A stretch of DNA of 64,000 nucleotides from Banduia mediterranea (lineage in GTDB: Bacteria; Pseudomonadota; Gammaproteobacteria; Nevskiales; Nevskiaceae): assembly GCF_031846245.1 (NCBI RefSeq), contig NZ_JAVRIC010000009.1, positions 1 to 64,000 on the forward strand, written 5' to 3'. The position numbers were made by a program, and so were the translations under genes. Each line of letters begins with the position of its first letter. Position 1 is the stretch's first letter. The notes below the pieces were generated by a model. It worked only from the letters and a program-made list of their open reading frames with translations. It made no database searches and had not been told where the DNA came from. This document shows positions 37,470 to 46,285 of this stretch, one piece after another.

Positions 37470-39620
37470 TCAGATCAGCACGGCGACCTGCAGCGGCGCG
37501 CTTTGTCGCAGGATATTGACGCTGACGTCGTTCTCGTGGCGCCGCAGGGCCAGGTCGATGCGTGCCTCACCCATCGGCAGATCGCGGATTTCCAGGGTGT
37601 CGATCCACACCGGCAGACGCGGCCGCTCGAAGCGCAGCTGCGGTGGGTCCAGCGAGAAGCTGAGGCCCAGGCAGTTTTGCAGCATCTGGAAGACGCTGCC
37701 GGCAGCCCAGGCCTGCGGTGCGCAGGCCACCGGGTAGAGCGTGGGGCCTTCGCCGTCGCGGCGCGGGAAGCCGCAGAACAGTTCCGGCAGGCGCATCAGT
37801 TCCATGTTCAGGCTCGCGTCGAACAGGCCGGTGAGCAGGCGCAACGCCTCGTCGTGGAAGCCGTAGCGCGCCAGCCCCGCCATGACGATGGCGTTGTCGT
37901 GCGGCCAGACCGAGCCGTTGTGGTAGGACATCGGGTTGTAGCGCGCCTCGCGTTCGGCCAGGGTGCGCAGGCCCCAGCCGCTGAAGCTGCCGGGCGCCAG
38001 CAGCGTCTTTGCAAGCGTGGCCGCCTGCGCGGGTTCGGCGATGCCGGCCCACAGCGCGTGGCCGGCGTTGGAGGCGCGCACCCGGCAGGCTTGTTTGCGG
38101 CCGTCCAGTGCCAAGGCATAGCTGCCGATGTCCTCGCACCAGAAGGCCTCATTGAAGCGCCGCCTGAGCTGCGCGGCCGCGGCCTCCAGTTGAACCGCAC
38201 GTTCGTGCTGCCCGAGCGCCCGCGCCAGACGGGCGGCGCCGCAGCGTGCGGCGTAGACATAGGCCTGGACCTCACACAGCGCGATCGCGCCCTCGGCCGG
38301 TGCGCCGTCGGCGTGCGAAATCGAGTCGAAGGAATCCTTCCAGCCCTGCTGTTCGAGGCCGTCGGCGGTTTGCCGCTGATACTCGACGAAGCCGTCACCG
38401 TCGACGTCGCCGTAGCGGTCGATCCAGTCCAGCGCGGCCTCCACCGCCGGCCACAGCGCACGCAGCGTGGCCTCGTCGCCGGTGCGGCCGTGGTACTCGG
38501 CGGCCAGCACCACGAACAGCGGTGTGGCGTCGGCCGTGCCGTAGTAGCTGCCGAACGGGATCTCGCGCAGCGCGGCCATCTCGCCGCCGCGCATTTCGTG
38601 CAGGATCTTGCCGGGCTGGGCTTCGCGCGAGCGATCCAGTTGCTGCGACTGGTGCGCCGCGAGATAGTGCAGCACGCCGCGCGCCAGTTCCGGCCACAGC
38701 CACAGGGTTTGCAGGGCGGTGATGATGCCGTCGCGGCCGAAGGCGGTACTGAACCAGGGCACGCCGGCGTAGGGGTAGGGGCCGTAGGGTGTTTGCGACA
38801 CCAGCAGGTCCAGGTCCGAGGCCGAGCGTCCCAGCCATTCGTTGAACTGCTCGTTGCTGCTGTAGAGCATCCGGCCCAGCCGACTGCCGTTGGCCTGGGC
38901 CGGCGGTGGGCAGGTGGCCGAGGCCGCATGCTCGGCTGGGGCGTCCAGGTCGCAGGCGACGGACCAGCGCAGCACCATGGGCTCGCGCGGTTGCAGCACC
39001 AGATCGAAGCCGGCGCCGTCCTCGACCAGGCGGTCCGGCACGGGATCGAAACGGACCTGCGTGTAGCGCGGGCGCGCGTCGAGCCCGCGGTAGCCGAGCC
39101 GCAGCCCGTCACCCGATAGCGCTGTCGGCAAAGCCGTGCCGCGCTGCGCGCGCGTCTGGCCGCGGACTTCGAAGATGTCGGAATAGTCCGCCGCCAGATT
39201 CAGCGCCAGTTGCAGGTTCACCGGTTCATGCGCGTAGTTCATCAATTCGACGGTTTCGTACAGCACGCCGTCGCAGAGCTGCTTGCTGCGGCGGATGTGC
39301 ACGCTGTCGCGCGGAATGCCGCCGCCCGGCGCGGTGATCTCCGGCAGCGTCAGGTCCACCGAGAATGCGTTGTTGTCGCGGCTGACCGCAGAATTGAGCA
39401 GCAGCAGCGGCACGCCGGATACGCTGAATTCCAGCCGCGACAGAAAGCGCGTGCCGTCGCGGTACAGGCCCTGTTCGCCGAGGCCCGCGGGCTGGATGTC
39501 GCCAAGGCGATCGAACACCGCGAAGGCGTCGCCGTGCTTGAGCACGCGGGTGCGCGCATCGGCGCGCGGGGAGGTCGCGCTGACGTACCAGCGTTCGTTG
39601 ACGTGGATCAGATCGTCCAT
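37470..39620 (-). CDS. Amylo-alpha-1,6-glucosidase / glycogen-debranching-like enzyme
   Basis: The 716-residue protein has an N-terminal beta-rich domain (about 20-220; DRLGDIQPAGLGEQGLYRDG) found in bacterial debranching-type enzymes. A six-hairpin catalytic barrel (about 270-700) carries WFSTAFGRDGIITALQTLW, QGWKDSFDSISHADG, YNPMSYHNGSVWPHDNAIVM and LPELFCGFPRR. It is cytosolic, with no signal peptide. It would hydrolyse alpha-1,6 or other alpha-glucosidic bonds. The gene is 12 bases downstream of a glycosyltransferase gene, and both probably share a heat-shock promoter (40853-40879). Confidence 0.88.
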   Translation of the reverse strand: MDDLIHVNERWYVSATSPRADARTRVLKHGDAFAVFDRLGDIQPAGLGEQGLYRDGTRFLSRLEFSVSGVPLLLLNSAVSRDNNAFSVDLTLPEITAPGGGIPRDSVHIRRSKQLCDGVLYETVELMNYAHEPVNLQLALNLAADYSDIFEVRGQTRAQRGTALPTALSGDGLRLGYRGLDARPRYTQVRFDPVPDRLVEDGAGFDLVLQPREPMVLRWSVACDLDAPAEHAASATCPPPAQANGSRLGRMLYSSNEQFNEWLGRSASDLDLLVSQTPYGPYPYAGVPWFSTAFGRDGIITALQTLWLWPELARGVLHYLAAHQSQQLDRSREAQPGKILHEMRGGEMAALREIPFGSYYGTADATPLFVVLAAEYHGRTGDEATLRALWPAVEAALDWIDRYGDVDGDGFVEYQRQTADGLEQQGWKDSFDSISHADGAPAEGAIALCEVQAYVYAARCGAARLARALGQHERAVQLEAAAAQLRRRFNEAFWCEDIGSYALALDGRKQACRVRASNAGHALWAGIAEPAQAATLAKTLLAPGSFSGWGLRTLAEREARYNPMSYHNGSVWPHDNAIVMAGLARYGFHDEALRLLTGLFDASLNMELMRLPELFCGFPRRDGEGPTLYPVACAPQAWAAGSVFQMLQNCLGLSFSLDPPQLRFERPRLPVWIDTLEIRDLPMGEARIDLALRRHENDVSVNILRQSAPLQVAVLI

Positions 39621-39632
39621 GGCGGCGACGCC

Positions 39633-40706
39633 TCAGGCGACCCGGTCCCAGGGCACTGCCTCGCCCGGGTCGCGGCCGAAGCGCAGGCCCTCGTAGGAGC
39701 GCACATAGCCTTCGGCCATGCGCCGCGCGGAGAAGCGCTGCTCGAAGTCGCGGCGGCAGTGCACGCGGTCGATGCGGTCCAGGCGCGATACCGCCGCCAC
39801 CGCTTCCTCGACGCTGTCGACGATGAAGCCGGTGTGGCCATCGCGAATCACTTCGGGCACCGATCCGCGGCGGAAGGCGATGACCGGCGTGCCGCAGGCC
39901 AGTGCCTCGATCATCACCATGCCGAAGGGCTCGGGCCAGTCGATCGGGAACAGCAAGGCCTTGGCATGGCCGAGAAAGTCGTCCTTGTCGGCGTCGCTGA
40001 TCTCGCCGACGTACTCGATCAGCGGATGCCGCAGCCAGGGCTCGATGTGTTCACGGAACCAGGGTTCGTCGCAATGGTCGAGCTTGGCGGCGATGCGCAG
40101 CGGGATGCCGGCGCGGATCGCAATGTCGATCGCGCGGTCGGCGCGCTTGTCCGGCGAAAAGCGGCCGACGAAGGCCAGGTATTTCCCGGGCTGCGCCTGC
40201 AGGCGGTAGAGGTCCTCCGGCAGGCCGTTGTACACGGTGGCGCGCCAGTTCATCGGCAGCTGCCGCAGCGGGCGGCGCTGGTCCTCGGAAATCGAGGCCA
40301 TTGGCGAACTTGCGAAGCGCTCGAACAGGCCGCGGAAGTCCGGCATGTCCAGACGCCCGTGCAGCGTCGTCAGATGCGGGATGCCGAGCCGGCGCACCAG
40401 CGGGCAGTGAGCGAGGTAGTCGCTGTGGAAGTGCAGCACGTCGAAGTCCGCGGCGTGGTCCAGCACCTGATCGATCTGCGTGATCAGATAGGGCACGGTG
40501 TCGCGAACGTCCGGGTCGGTGCGCAGCGGTCGCTCGACCAGCGGCACCAGCCGGGCCTGGGTCACGGAGTCGCCGCTGGCAAATAGCGTGACTTCGTGGC
40601 CCTGACGCACCAGCTCTTCGGTCAGGTAGGACACCACGCGCTCGGTGCCGCCGTAGCGTTTCGGCGGCACGCTCTCGTGCAGGGGGGCGATCTGGGCGAT
40701 TCTCAT
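39633..40706 (-). CDS. GT4-family glycosyltransferase
   Basis: The 357-residue GT-B enzyme starts MRIAQIAPLHESVPPKRYGG, with the phosphate-binding loop YGGTERVVSYL. It has FVGRFSPDKRADRAIDIA as the hinge and the C-terminal donor-site motif PEPFGMVMIEALACGTPVIA, then GSVPEVIRDGHTGF with the EX7E pair. It transfers a sugar from an activated donor; the acceptor is unknown. It is an operon partner of the glucosidase. The start at 40706 is preferred to 40721 by family alignment. Confidence 0.88.
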   Translation of the reverse strand: MRIAQIAPLHESVPPKRYGGTERVVSYLTEELVRQGHEVTLFASGDSVTQARLVPLVERPLRTDPDVRDTVPYLITQIDQVLDHAADFDVLHFHSDYLAHCPLVRRLGIPHLTTLHGRLDMPDFRGLFERFASSPMASISEDQRRPLRQLPMNWRATVYNGLPEDLYRLQAQPGKYLAFVGRFSPDKRADRAIDIAIRAGIPLRIAAKLDHCDEPWFREHIEPWLRHPLIEYVGEISDADKDDFLGHAKALLFPIDWPEPFGMVMIEALACGTPVIAFRRGSVPEVIRDGHTGFIVDSVEEAVAAVSRLDRIDRVHCRRDFEQRFSARRMAEGYVRSYEGLRFGRDPGEAVPWDRVA

Positions 40707-40852
40707 CGTCAAATTCTCCATAGGCCGTCTTCGGAAAATTCGATGCACAGCGTGGTGGCTCGTCTCGGGGCCGCCGCTGAGCCGTCCACTGGCATCCGGA
40801 TCGACGGTCCCGGACCGGACGGATGCCGGTATCGAGACGGTCTTTCGCCGCT

Positions 40853-40879
40853 GGTGGGGTTGCCGGGAAAATTTTCAAG
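40853..40879 (-). promoter_or_regulatory. Possible divergent sigma-32 promoter of the glycosyltransferase operon
   Basis: On the minus strand CTTGAAA (40879-40873), 13 bases, and CCCCACC (40859-40853) resemble the heat-shock -35 CTTGAAA and -10 CCCCAT-T. The -10 is weaker than that of hsp20. This -35 is an exact inverted copy of the hsp20 one: TTTCAAGAG at 40873-40881 against CTCTTGAAA at 40917-40925. Confidence 0.45.
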
Positions 40880-40918
40880 AGTGCTTTCGCCCTCGGCTTC
40901 GGAGATTCGCGAATCGCT

Positions 40919-40946
40919 CTTGAAAGTGACCGCGACAGCCCTAGAT
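40919..40946 (+). promoter_or_regulatory. Sigma-32 (heat-shock) promoter of hsp20
   Basis: CTTGAAA (40919-40925), a 13-base spacer and CCCTAGAT (40939-40946) fit the RpoH consensus CTTGAAA-N13-17-CCCCAT-T. It lies 76 bases before the Hsp20 start, which has GGAGGT as ribosome binding site. Confidence 0.75.
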
Positions 40947-41022
40947 TCGCTGGCGGATCACTCCAGCCCGGGTGACCGGCGGGGTGATGTCGTATGAGTT
41001 CCACCAGCCGATGGAGGTAACT

Positions 41023-41520
41023 ATGAGCATCAGCAACCTGATTCCCTGGAACAAACACCGTTCCGTGCCGGTGCAGCGGCAGGCCGACACCGAGCCGCTC
41101 ATGGCTTGGCGTCAGCAGGTCGACCGCATGTTCGACGACTTCTGGCGTGCCTTCGAGGCACCGTTCGTGGGCCAGAATTTCGGCTCCGCCGGTATGGTCT
41201 GGCCGCGCCTGGATGCCTCGGAGAACGACAAGTCCTACGTGATCGATATCGAGCTCGCCGGCATGGACGAGAACGATGTGGAACTGTTCGTGGAGGGCGA
41301 CGTGCTGGTCGTGCGCGGCGAGAAGCGCAGCGAGGACACGGATGCCCGGCGCCAGATTGGCGAGCGTTACTACGGTCGCTTCGAGCGCCGGCTGCAGCTC
41401 GGTCCGGACGCGCTGGCCGACGAGACGACCGCGAAGATGCGCAAGGGCGTACTGCGCGTCACGGTGCCCAAGGCCGAGAACAGTCCGTACCGGATGCGCC
41501 GCATCACGGTCGAGCAGTAA
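41023..41520 (+). CDS. Hsp20 / small heat-shock protein
   Basis: The 165-residue holdase has an N-terminal arm (MSISNLIPWNKHRSVPVQRQ, MFDDFWRAFEAPF) and an alpha-crystallin domain (about residues 62-160): WPRLDASENDKSYVIDIELA, DVELFVEGDVLVVRGEKR, YYGRFERRLQL, KMRKGVLRVTVPK. The A-x-x-x-G-V-L motif is present, though the C-terminal I-x-I is reduced to RRITVEQ. It prevents aggregation of unfolded proteins under heat. A GGAGGTAACT ribosome binding site fixes the start. A sigma-32 promoter is upstream and a hairpin downstream. Confidence 0.93.
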   Translation: MSISNLIPWNKHRSVPVQRQADTEPLMAWRQQVDRMFDDFWRAFEAPFVGQNFGSAGMVWPRLDASENDKSYVIDIELAGMDENDVELFVEGDVLVVRGEKRSEDTDARRQIGERYYGRFERRLQLGPDALADETTAKMRKGVLRVTVPKAENSPYRMRRITVEQ

Positions 41521-41527
41521 GCGGAAC

Positions 41528-41570
41528 GAAACAGCGCCCGTCCAGGTTTCTGGGCGGACGCTGTTTCTTG
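41528..41570 (+). terminator. Terminator of hsp20
   Basis: GAAACAGCG (41528-41536) and CGCTGTTTC (41559-41567) pair with further inner G/C pairs, and TTTCTT ends the stem, just after the hsp20 stop. Confidence 0.75.
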
Positions 41571-41700
41571 ATCGCAAGACGCCAGATCAGGTCTACTTCG
41601 CTGCACTGTCATTGGCCATGGCAGCTTAAACCCACGCAGAGAATCCACTTATAAATTCAGGCCCGCTGTACAGACGATCGGGGCCAGCTCTCAGCGGTTT

Positions 41701-41913
41701 GTGGCGACGCCCCTGGATGACGATGCCGATCCCGCGTTCTGTGACTGGTGGGTGGGTGATGACTGGACCTCCTTCCTCGGTCCCTTGTCGTGCCCGACCG
41801 ATCTCGCCCAGCCGAAGTTCTCGGAAGAGGCCCTGCGCGACGCGATCATCCGTGCGCTCTGGAAATCCGCGACCGGCAAGCGCATGAGCCAGATCCTGGC
41901 CGGGCTGGACTGA
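41701..41913 (+). CDS. Small hypothetical protein
   Basis: A GTG-started 70-residue frame gives MATPLDDDADPAFCDWWVGD, then WTSFLGPLSC and KFSEEALRDAIIRALWKSA. Its composition is more protein-like than that of the surrounding frames (aromatic and acidic residues, an amphipathic C-terminal helix), but there is no good ribosome binding site and no family I recognise. It lies between hsp20 and a VOC pseudogene. Confidence 0.35.
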   Translation: MATPLDDDADPAFCDWWVGDDWTSFLGPLSCPTDLAQPKFSEEALRDAIIRALWKSATGKRMSQILAGLD

Positions 41914-42062
41914 GCCGTCGATCGTCGTGGCGGTGGTCACTGCCTGCAAGCAAGGGACACCGCCAGGCCGTTCTTTCCGGCGGTGCCGAAAGCGAAGGCC
42001 TGCGTTCGACCATCTGATGACGGTATCCGTCACGTCACCCGACACCGAATCCGAGGCCTGCC

Positions 42063-42316
42063 ATGACCAAAACGATTTTCATCAGCCTGCCCGTGACCCA
42101 TCTCGATGCATCGATCGCGTTCTATCGGGCGCTTGGTTTTGAAAGCGACTCCCATTTCACGGATGAGACGGCTGCGTGCATGGCCTGGGCGGACATCACC
42201 CCGTTCAGGGCCTTGGCTCCATGTACAGCCGCGACCTCTTCGATCCGGACGGACATGTCTGGGGCGTCATGTGGATGGAGGCTTCGGCGATGTGCGGGGA
42301 AAGCCAGCAAACTTGA
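42063..42316 (+). pseudogene. VOC/glyoxalase-fold protein remnant
   Basis: MTKTIFISLPVTHLDASIAF-YRALGFE and DETAACMAWADI form the N-terminal half-module of a VOC protein. The frame is then broken near 42205, and SMYSRDLFDPDGHVWGVMWM-EASAM, the family C-terminus, continues in another frame to TGA at 42314. About 60-70 middle residues are missing. The gene is an internal deletion derivative and not functional. Confidence 0.75.
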
Positions 42317-42411
42317 AGTCGAGCGTGTGCGATCTTGCGATCGGCGCGCCGACGGTGCGATCCGCCACGAAGTCATCTGCCCACGTGTCCACCGACGATA
42401 CAGCGGCGTCG

Positions 42412-43596
42412 CTACAGCACTGACAGGACGCGCTCGCCGTCACTGAGCCGAATCCCGGCATAGCTGCAGTCGCCGGTGCCGCGCTGAAACACGCTGTTGG
42501 CGATCAGCCAGATCCGCACGATGCGCTGGGGCGAGCCGCCCATGCTGCGCGCCATGTGCCGTTGGTAATCAGCGTAGAGATTGCGTGACTCGGAGTGCCA
42601 CTCGCCGAGCCCGTCGGAGCCGCTGCGGACGACGACGTGATACTCCTTGTCCTTCCACGCCGGCAGCGGGCAGATGTAGCCAGTCTCCACCGGTAGGGTG
42701 CTGCTCCAGTAGTAGGTGAGGTCCTTGCCCGTATCGAATTCGATGGCGATGCTCAGATAGTCATGGCTGAGGACGGCGTCCTCGCGGATGGTGGAGGGCA
42801 GCGTCTCGACGATCCAGCGCCAATCGATTTGTGTGCTGGGGACAAAGGGAAAGTCAACATCGTGCTGGATGATGCCGACATCGCCGTGGGTATGGCAGCA
42901 GATGGCGGGTGCGCCGTCCGGAGTCTGGCATGCGCGATAGATTTCATTGTCGGGAATATGCCAGAGCTGATTCCACCCACTCGGACGCTGCGGCCCCAGT
43001 TCCAGTCGTTCGATCTCGCGTGCCAGCCAGCCATCGACATCGCCGGATTGCTGCAGCGCTTTCAGGCCGGTCAGTGCGTCGGACTGCCAGCGAATCACCA
43101 GGATCAGCAGTTCGCCCTTCAGTGAGCGGTAAACCGTGTCGGGATTCATGGTGTTGCCGTGCTTGTCTGCCCAATCGTTCGGAAAGTAGTTGCCGAACTG
43201 CAGCGTTCCGGCGCGATCCGCTGTGACGGAGTGACTGTTGCGTGAAGCGCTGATGAGGTCGCCGTCGTTGCCGATCCGGCTCCAGACTTGCAGCGCCGGC
43301 GAGACCCAGACGTCCAGCGGCTTCGATGCCCAGGTGCGACCGCAAACGAACCAGCTGACGACATCGTTGGGTTCCAGTTGCACGCCGCTGTCCAGCCACG
43401 GCGCGGCGTTGGCTGGCATGTCGATCCAGCGGGCTTTGGCGATGAGTCCTGCCGGCGCCTGGTCCAGCAGTGCCTGCATCCGCAGCTTGAACCGCGCACA
43501 GTCCGGTGCGGGTTCGATCTGACCCGCGCGTCGGCGCCGCCGCGTATCGATGAAACGTCGCCCCGCCACTGCCAGTTCGGTGATCACTCCCGCCAT
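42412..43596 (-). CDS. Hypothetical protein with DUF3047-like C-terminus
   Basis: This 394-residue protein has no signal peptide. Residues about 60-140 resemble a beta-sandwich of the LecA/carbohydrate-binding kind (WLDSGVQLEPNDVVSWFVCG, with FGNYFPNDWADKHGN). The C-terminal part (TYYWSSTLPVETGYICPLPA; VVVRSGSDGLGEWHSESRNLYADYQRHM) follows the DUF3047 pattern. I do not know its function. It is flanked by a VOC pseudogene and a transposase remnant, so it may be accessory. It appears intact over its full length. Confidence 0.6.
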   Translation of the reverse strand: MAGVITELAVAGRRFIDTRRRRRAGQIEPAPDCARFKLRMQALLDQAPAGLIAKARWIDMPANAAPWLDSGVQLEPNDVVSWFVCGRTWASKPLDVWVSPALQVWSRIGNDGDLISASRNSHSVTADRAGTLQFGNYFPNDWADKHGNTMNPDTVYRSLKGELLILVIRWQSDALTGLKALQQSGDVDGWLAREIERLELGPQRPSGWNQLWHIPDNEIYRACQTPDGAPAICCHTHGDVGIIQHDVDFPFVPSTQIDWRWIVETLPSTIREDAVLSHDYLSIAIEFDTGKDLTYYWSSTLPVETGYICPLPAWKDKEYHVVVRSGSDGLGEWHSESRNLYADYQRHMARSMGGSPQRIVRIWLIANSVFQRGTGDCSYAGIRLSDGERVLSVL

Positions 43597-43643
43597 TGAC
43601 GGCTCCTCCGCTCGCTTTTCTCAAGCATTATCGTAACGGCTCG

Positions 43644-44250
43644 TCAGCAAAATCTGTGGGTGGATTCTGGCTCAGGTAGGACGCCAAGCGCGTATTACAA
43701 GGCGATTTCAGCGCCGTGGTAGGTCCGGAAACCGAAGGATTTTCTGGTGGCCAGTTTTGCTTTGATGTTGAATCCCTCCACGACACCGCTGGAAAACAGG
43801 CCTTTGGCCCGGAACCAGTTGAGCAAAAGCGCGCGGTGGCGCCGGAGCATTTTGGCAACCTTTTTCATCGGTTCGAGCTTCGAACGCATGGTACGCGTAC
43901 ACCATTGATCCAGAAAGCGGACCGTCCAGCAGGGCGACACGTAGGTCCAGAAGGTTTGAAAGTCTTCCTTGAGCAGGCAGGCGCGAACTGTACGCAGGTT
44001 GTAGCGCAGCAGCTCGGCCAACTTCGGTGTCTGCTTGGCGGTCAGATGTTCGGGCCGCATGAGCAGCAGCCAGCGGGACCTGGTCAGCACAGGTTCGTAG
44101 CCCTTGGCTTTCAAGGCGCGTACCTCCTCGGCCCGCACCATGTCGATCGCCTTGCTCAGGTACATCATGATGTGGAACCGGTCGAGCACGCGCAGCGCCT
44201 GACCAGCCTTCTTGGCGATGACCTTCAGGTAGGGTCGCCACCTGGGCTTG
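43644..44250 (-). mobile_element. ISL3-family transposase remnant
   Basis: The minus strand encodes the C-terminal 200 residues of an ISL3 (DDE) transposase: WRPYLKVIAKKAGQALRVLD-RFHIMMYLSKAID, MKKVAKMLRRHRALLLNWFR, SSGVVEGFNIKAKLATRKS-FGFRTYHGAEIAL. An in-frame TAA at 43695 interrupts it 16 residues before the natural end ALGVLPEPESTHRFC. The N-terminal half and the right terminal inverted repeat are missing next to sixA. The element is immobile. Confidence 0.75.
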
Positions 44251-44331
44251 ATCCGGAATCCACGTGAGGTTCCGCAGGCCCGAGCCGAGCCAAGCCACTC
44301 GGGGCCGAGTCCGACCTCCGGTTTCGTCAGC

Positions 44332-44844
44332 TCAGTGGTCGACGCGCTTCGGATAGTCGTAGTCGACAACCCGTCCGCCGTCCGCGGTGACGGCGCTCCA
44401 GTTGACGCCGTCCAGTGCCAGACGTGTGACGGCGCAGGTCGGTACGTCCGCCGGCAGTACACCACCAGCGTCCCGCGCCAGCGCATGCTGCAATTCGCTG
44501 AAACCCGGGTTATGCCCGAACAGCACCACGTTCGCGCAATCGGTGGGCAATTCGCGCACCACCGTCAGCAACGTGGGCAACGCGGCTTCATAGATGCGTG
44601 CTTCTTCCACGATCCGCGCCGTATCGAGCCCAAGCACGTCCGCGAAAATCCGCGCGGTGGTGATGGCTCGCCGCGCCGGGGAGCTGACGATCAACTGTGG
44701 TGGCGTATATCGCTGGCGCCAGCGTTCGGCCATTTCCGGAGCGTCGCGCAGACCGCGTGCGCTCAGCGGGCGTTCGAAATCGCTCAGCGTGCCGTCGCCC
44801 CAATCGGACTTGGCATGGCGGACCAGTGTCAGTTGCAGACTCAT
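44332..44844 (-). CDS. sixA: Phosphohistidine phosphatase SixA-like
   Basis: The 170-residue histidine phosphatase has the catalytic LTLVRHAKSDWGD (RHG variant), SSPARRAITTARI, and the second catalytic His in VVLFGHNPGFSEL. SixA removes phosphate from phosphorelay histidines. The start overlaps the rsmJ stop by 4 bases on the minus strand, so the two are translationally coupled. The truncated ISL3 element abuts its 3' side (82 bases after the stop). Confidence 0.87.
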   Translation of the reverse strand: MSLQLTLVRHAKSDWGDGTLSDFERPLSARGLRDAPEMAERWRQRYTPPQLIVSSPARRAITTARIFADVLGLDTARIVEEARIYEAALPTLLTVVRELPTDCANVVLFGHNPGFSELQHALARDAGGVLPADVPTCAVTRLALDGVNWSAVTADGGRVVDYDYPKRVDH

Positions 44845-45530
44845 GTTTCGGTGGAACCCCGTGCAGGCAGATAGATGTCATAGCGGGCCTGAGAGCCCAT
44901 GATGCGGAAATTGGGTGTGGCATTCGCAAGCGGCGGCGCCTTGAGCGGCCGTTTGACAACGACGCGCCGTGTCGCGCAGGCCAGGGCGGCGGGCAGCAGG
45001 GCATCCGCATCCTCGTCGCCGCCACTGAGCGCGCGCAGGACCTGCATTTCCTTCTTGGCCAAGGCTTGTTTGCCGCTGTGGGGATACATGGGATCGATCA
45101 GGACGACATCCGCGGTGGCCGGGTGCGCGTGCAGCCACACCACGGCTTCGGTGGCGAAAAGCCGCATGCGGGAAATGGCCGGGTCGTCCGGAACACGTTG
45201 CAGGGCATCGGCCAGTAGCGCCGCGGTTTGTTCGCATCGTTCCAGCAGGGTGAGTTCGGCGCCCAGCGAAGCGAGCACGTAGGCATCGCGGCCGAGGCCG
45301 GCGGTGGCATCCACGATGCTGGTCTGCGGGTACTTGTGCAGTCCAACCGCGCGCCCCAGCAATTGTCGCTTTCCGCCACGAATGCGGCGCCGGATGTCGT
45401 CTGAAGCCCAGTCCACACCGATCGGAGCATAATTCGGCAGGTGTTCGGCGCGTAGCACCAAGCGGTCCCGATCCTGTTCGAGTCGGAAGGAAGCTGCATG
45501 CGGCAGTGGGGGATCGGCTCGCGTAGACAT
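44841..45530 (-). CDS. rsmJ: 16S rRNA (guanine-1516-N2)-methyltransferase
   Basis: The 229-residue SAM-dependent enzyme has motif I VDATAGLGRDAYVLASLGAE, the acidic loop ERCEQ, and the N2-guanine motif DPMYPHSGKQALAKKEMQVL. Its length and the signature KRQLLGRAVGLHK fit RsmJ, which modifies G1516 of 16S rRNA. It is divergent from a Nudix gene 26 bases away. Confidence 0.9.
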   Translation of the reverse strand: MSTRADPPLPHAASFRLEQDRDRLVLRAEHLPNYAPIGVDWASDDIRRRIRGGKRQLLGRAVGLHKYPQTSIVDATAGLGRDAYVLASLGAELTLLERCEQTAALLADALQRVPDDPAISRMRLFATEAVVWLHAHPATADVVLIDPMYPHSGKQALAKKEMQVLRALSGGDEDADALLPAALACATRRVVVKRPLKAPPLANATPNFRIMGSQARYDIYLPARGSTET

Positions 45531-45556
45531 CTTCGTGGCATGGACCGCAGACCAGG

Positions 45557-46285
45557 ATGGTAGCAGCCTCCGCTACACTGCCGGTCTGCCGCCGGATCGG
45601 AAGTTTTGCGTCACCGGCGCCGCCAACCAACCAACCATTTCTCCTGCTCTTGAACGCGAAGCAACTTGAAAGAAGGCTGCGAGCCGCACTGGCCGACACG
45701 GAGTCCAGGGCGCCACGCCGCCGCGCGCAGGAAATGGACTCTCCCGTTGTGCGCAAATGGTTCGAGCAGCAGACGCGGGGCGTGCTGAGGCCGTCTGCCG
45801 TTCTCGTACCGATCATGCGTCGCGAGCGTGAGCTGACGGTACTGCTGACCCGTCGCGCGGATCACTTGCGGGCACACCAGGGGCAGGTGAGCTTTCCGGG
45901 TGGTCGCAGCGAGCCGGACGACGCCTCGGCGGCCGCGACCGCGCTGCGCGAGGCCTGGGAGGAAGTCGGCCTGCGTCCGGAAGCGGTGGAGATCTGCGGT
46001 TATCTGGACGACTATCCGACACTGACACGCTTCATTGTGACGCCGGTCGTTGGATTAGTGGATGATGTGCCGACGCTGCGGCACGATCCGGCCGAAGTCG
46101 CCGAAGTGTTTGAAGTGCCGCTTCGGCTGCTGATGGAGCCCGGACGGTTTGAGCGCCATGTCCTGACCCGTGATGGGCTGCAGCTACCGTTCGTTCAGGT
46201 GCGTTACGAGGGACAGAAGATCTGGGGGGCGACTGCGGCGATGTTGCGCGATCTGATCTCCCGGCTGGAGGCCGTCACGGTATGA
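45557..46285 (+). CDS. nudL: CoA pyrophosphatase-like Nudix hydrolase (NudL)
   Basis: The protein (242 residues from ATG 45557, about 211 if TTG 45650 is used) has the UPF0035/Nudix pattern LTRRADHLRAHQGQVSFPGG and the modified Nudix box RSEPDDASAAATALREAWEEVGL. NudL enzymes split CoA into phosphopantetheine and 3',5'-ADP. The first 30 residues are poorly conserved and start right after the rsmJ divergent gap, so a later start is likely. It is coupled to mazG by an ATGA overlap. Confidence 0.85.
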   Translation: MVAASATLPVCRRIGSFASPAPPTNQPFLLLLNAKQLERRLRAALADTESRAPRRRAQEMDSPVVRKWFEQQTRGVLRPSAVLVPIMRRERELTVLLTRRADHLRAHQGQVSFPGGRSEPDDASAAATALREAWEEVGLRPEAVEICGYLDDYPTLTRFIVTPVVGLVDDVPTLRHDPAEVAEVFEVPLRLLMEPGRFERHVLTRDGLQLPFVQVRYEGQKIWGATAAMLRDLISRLEAVTV

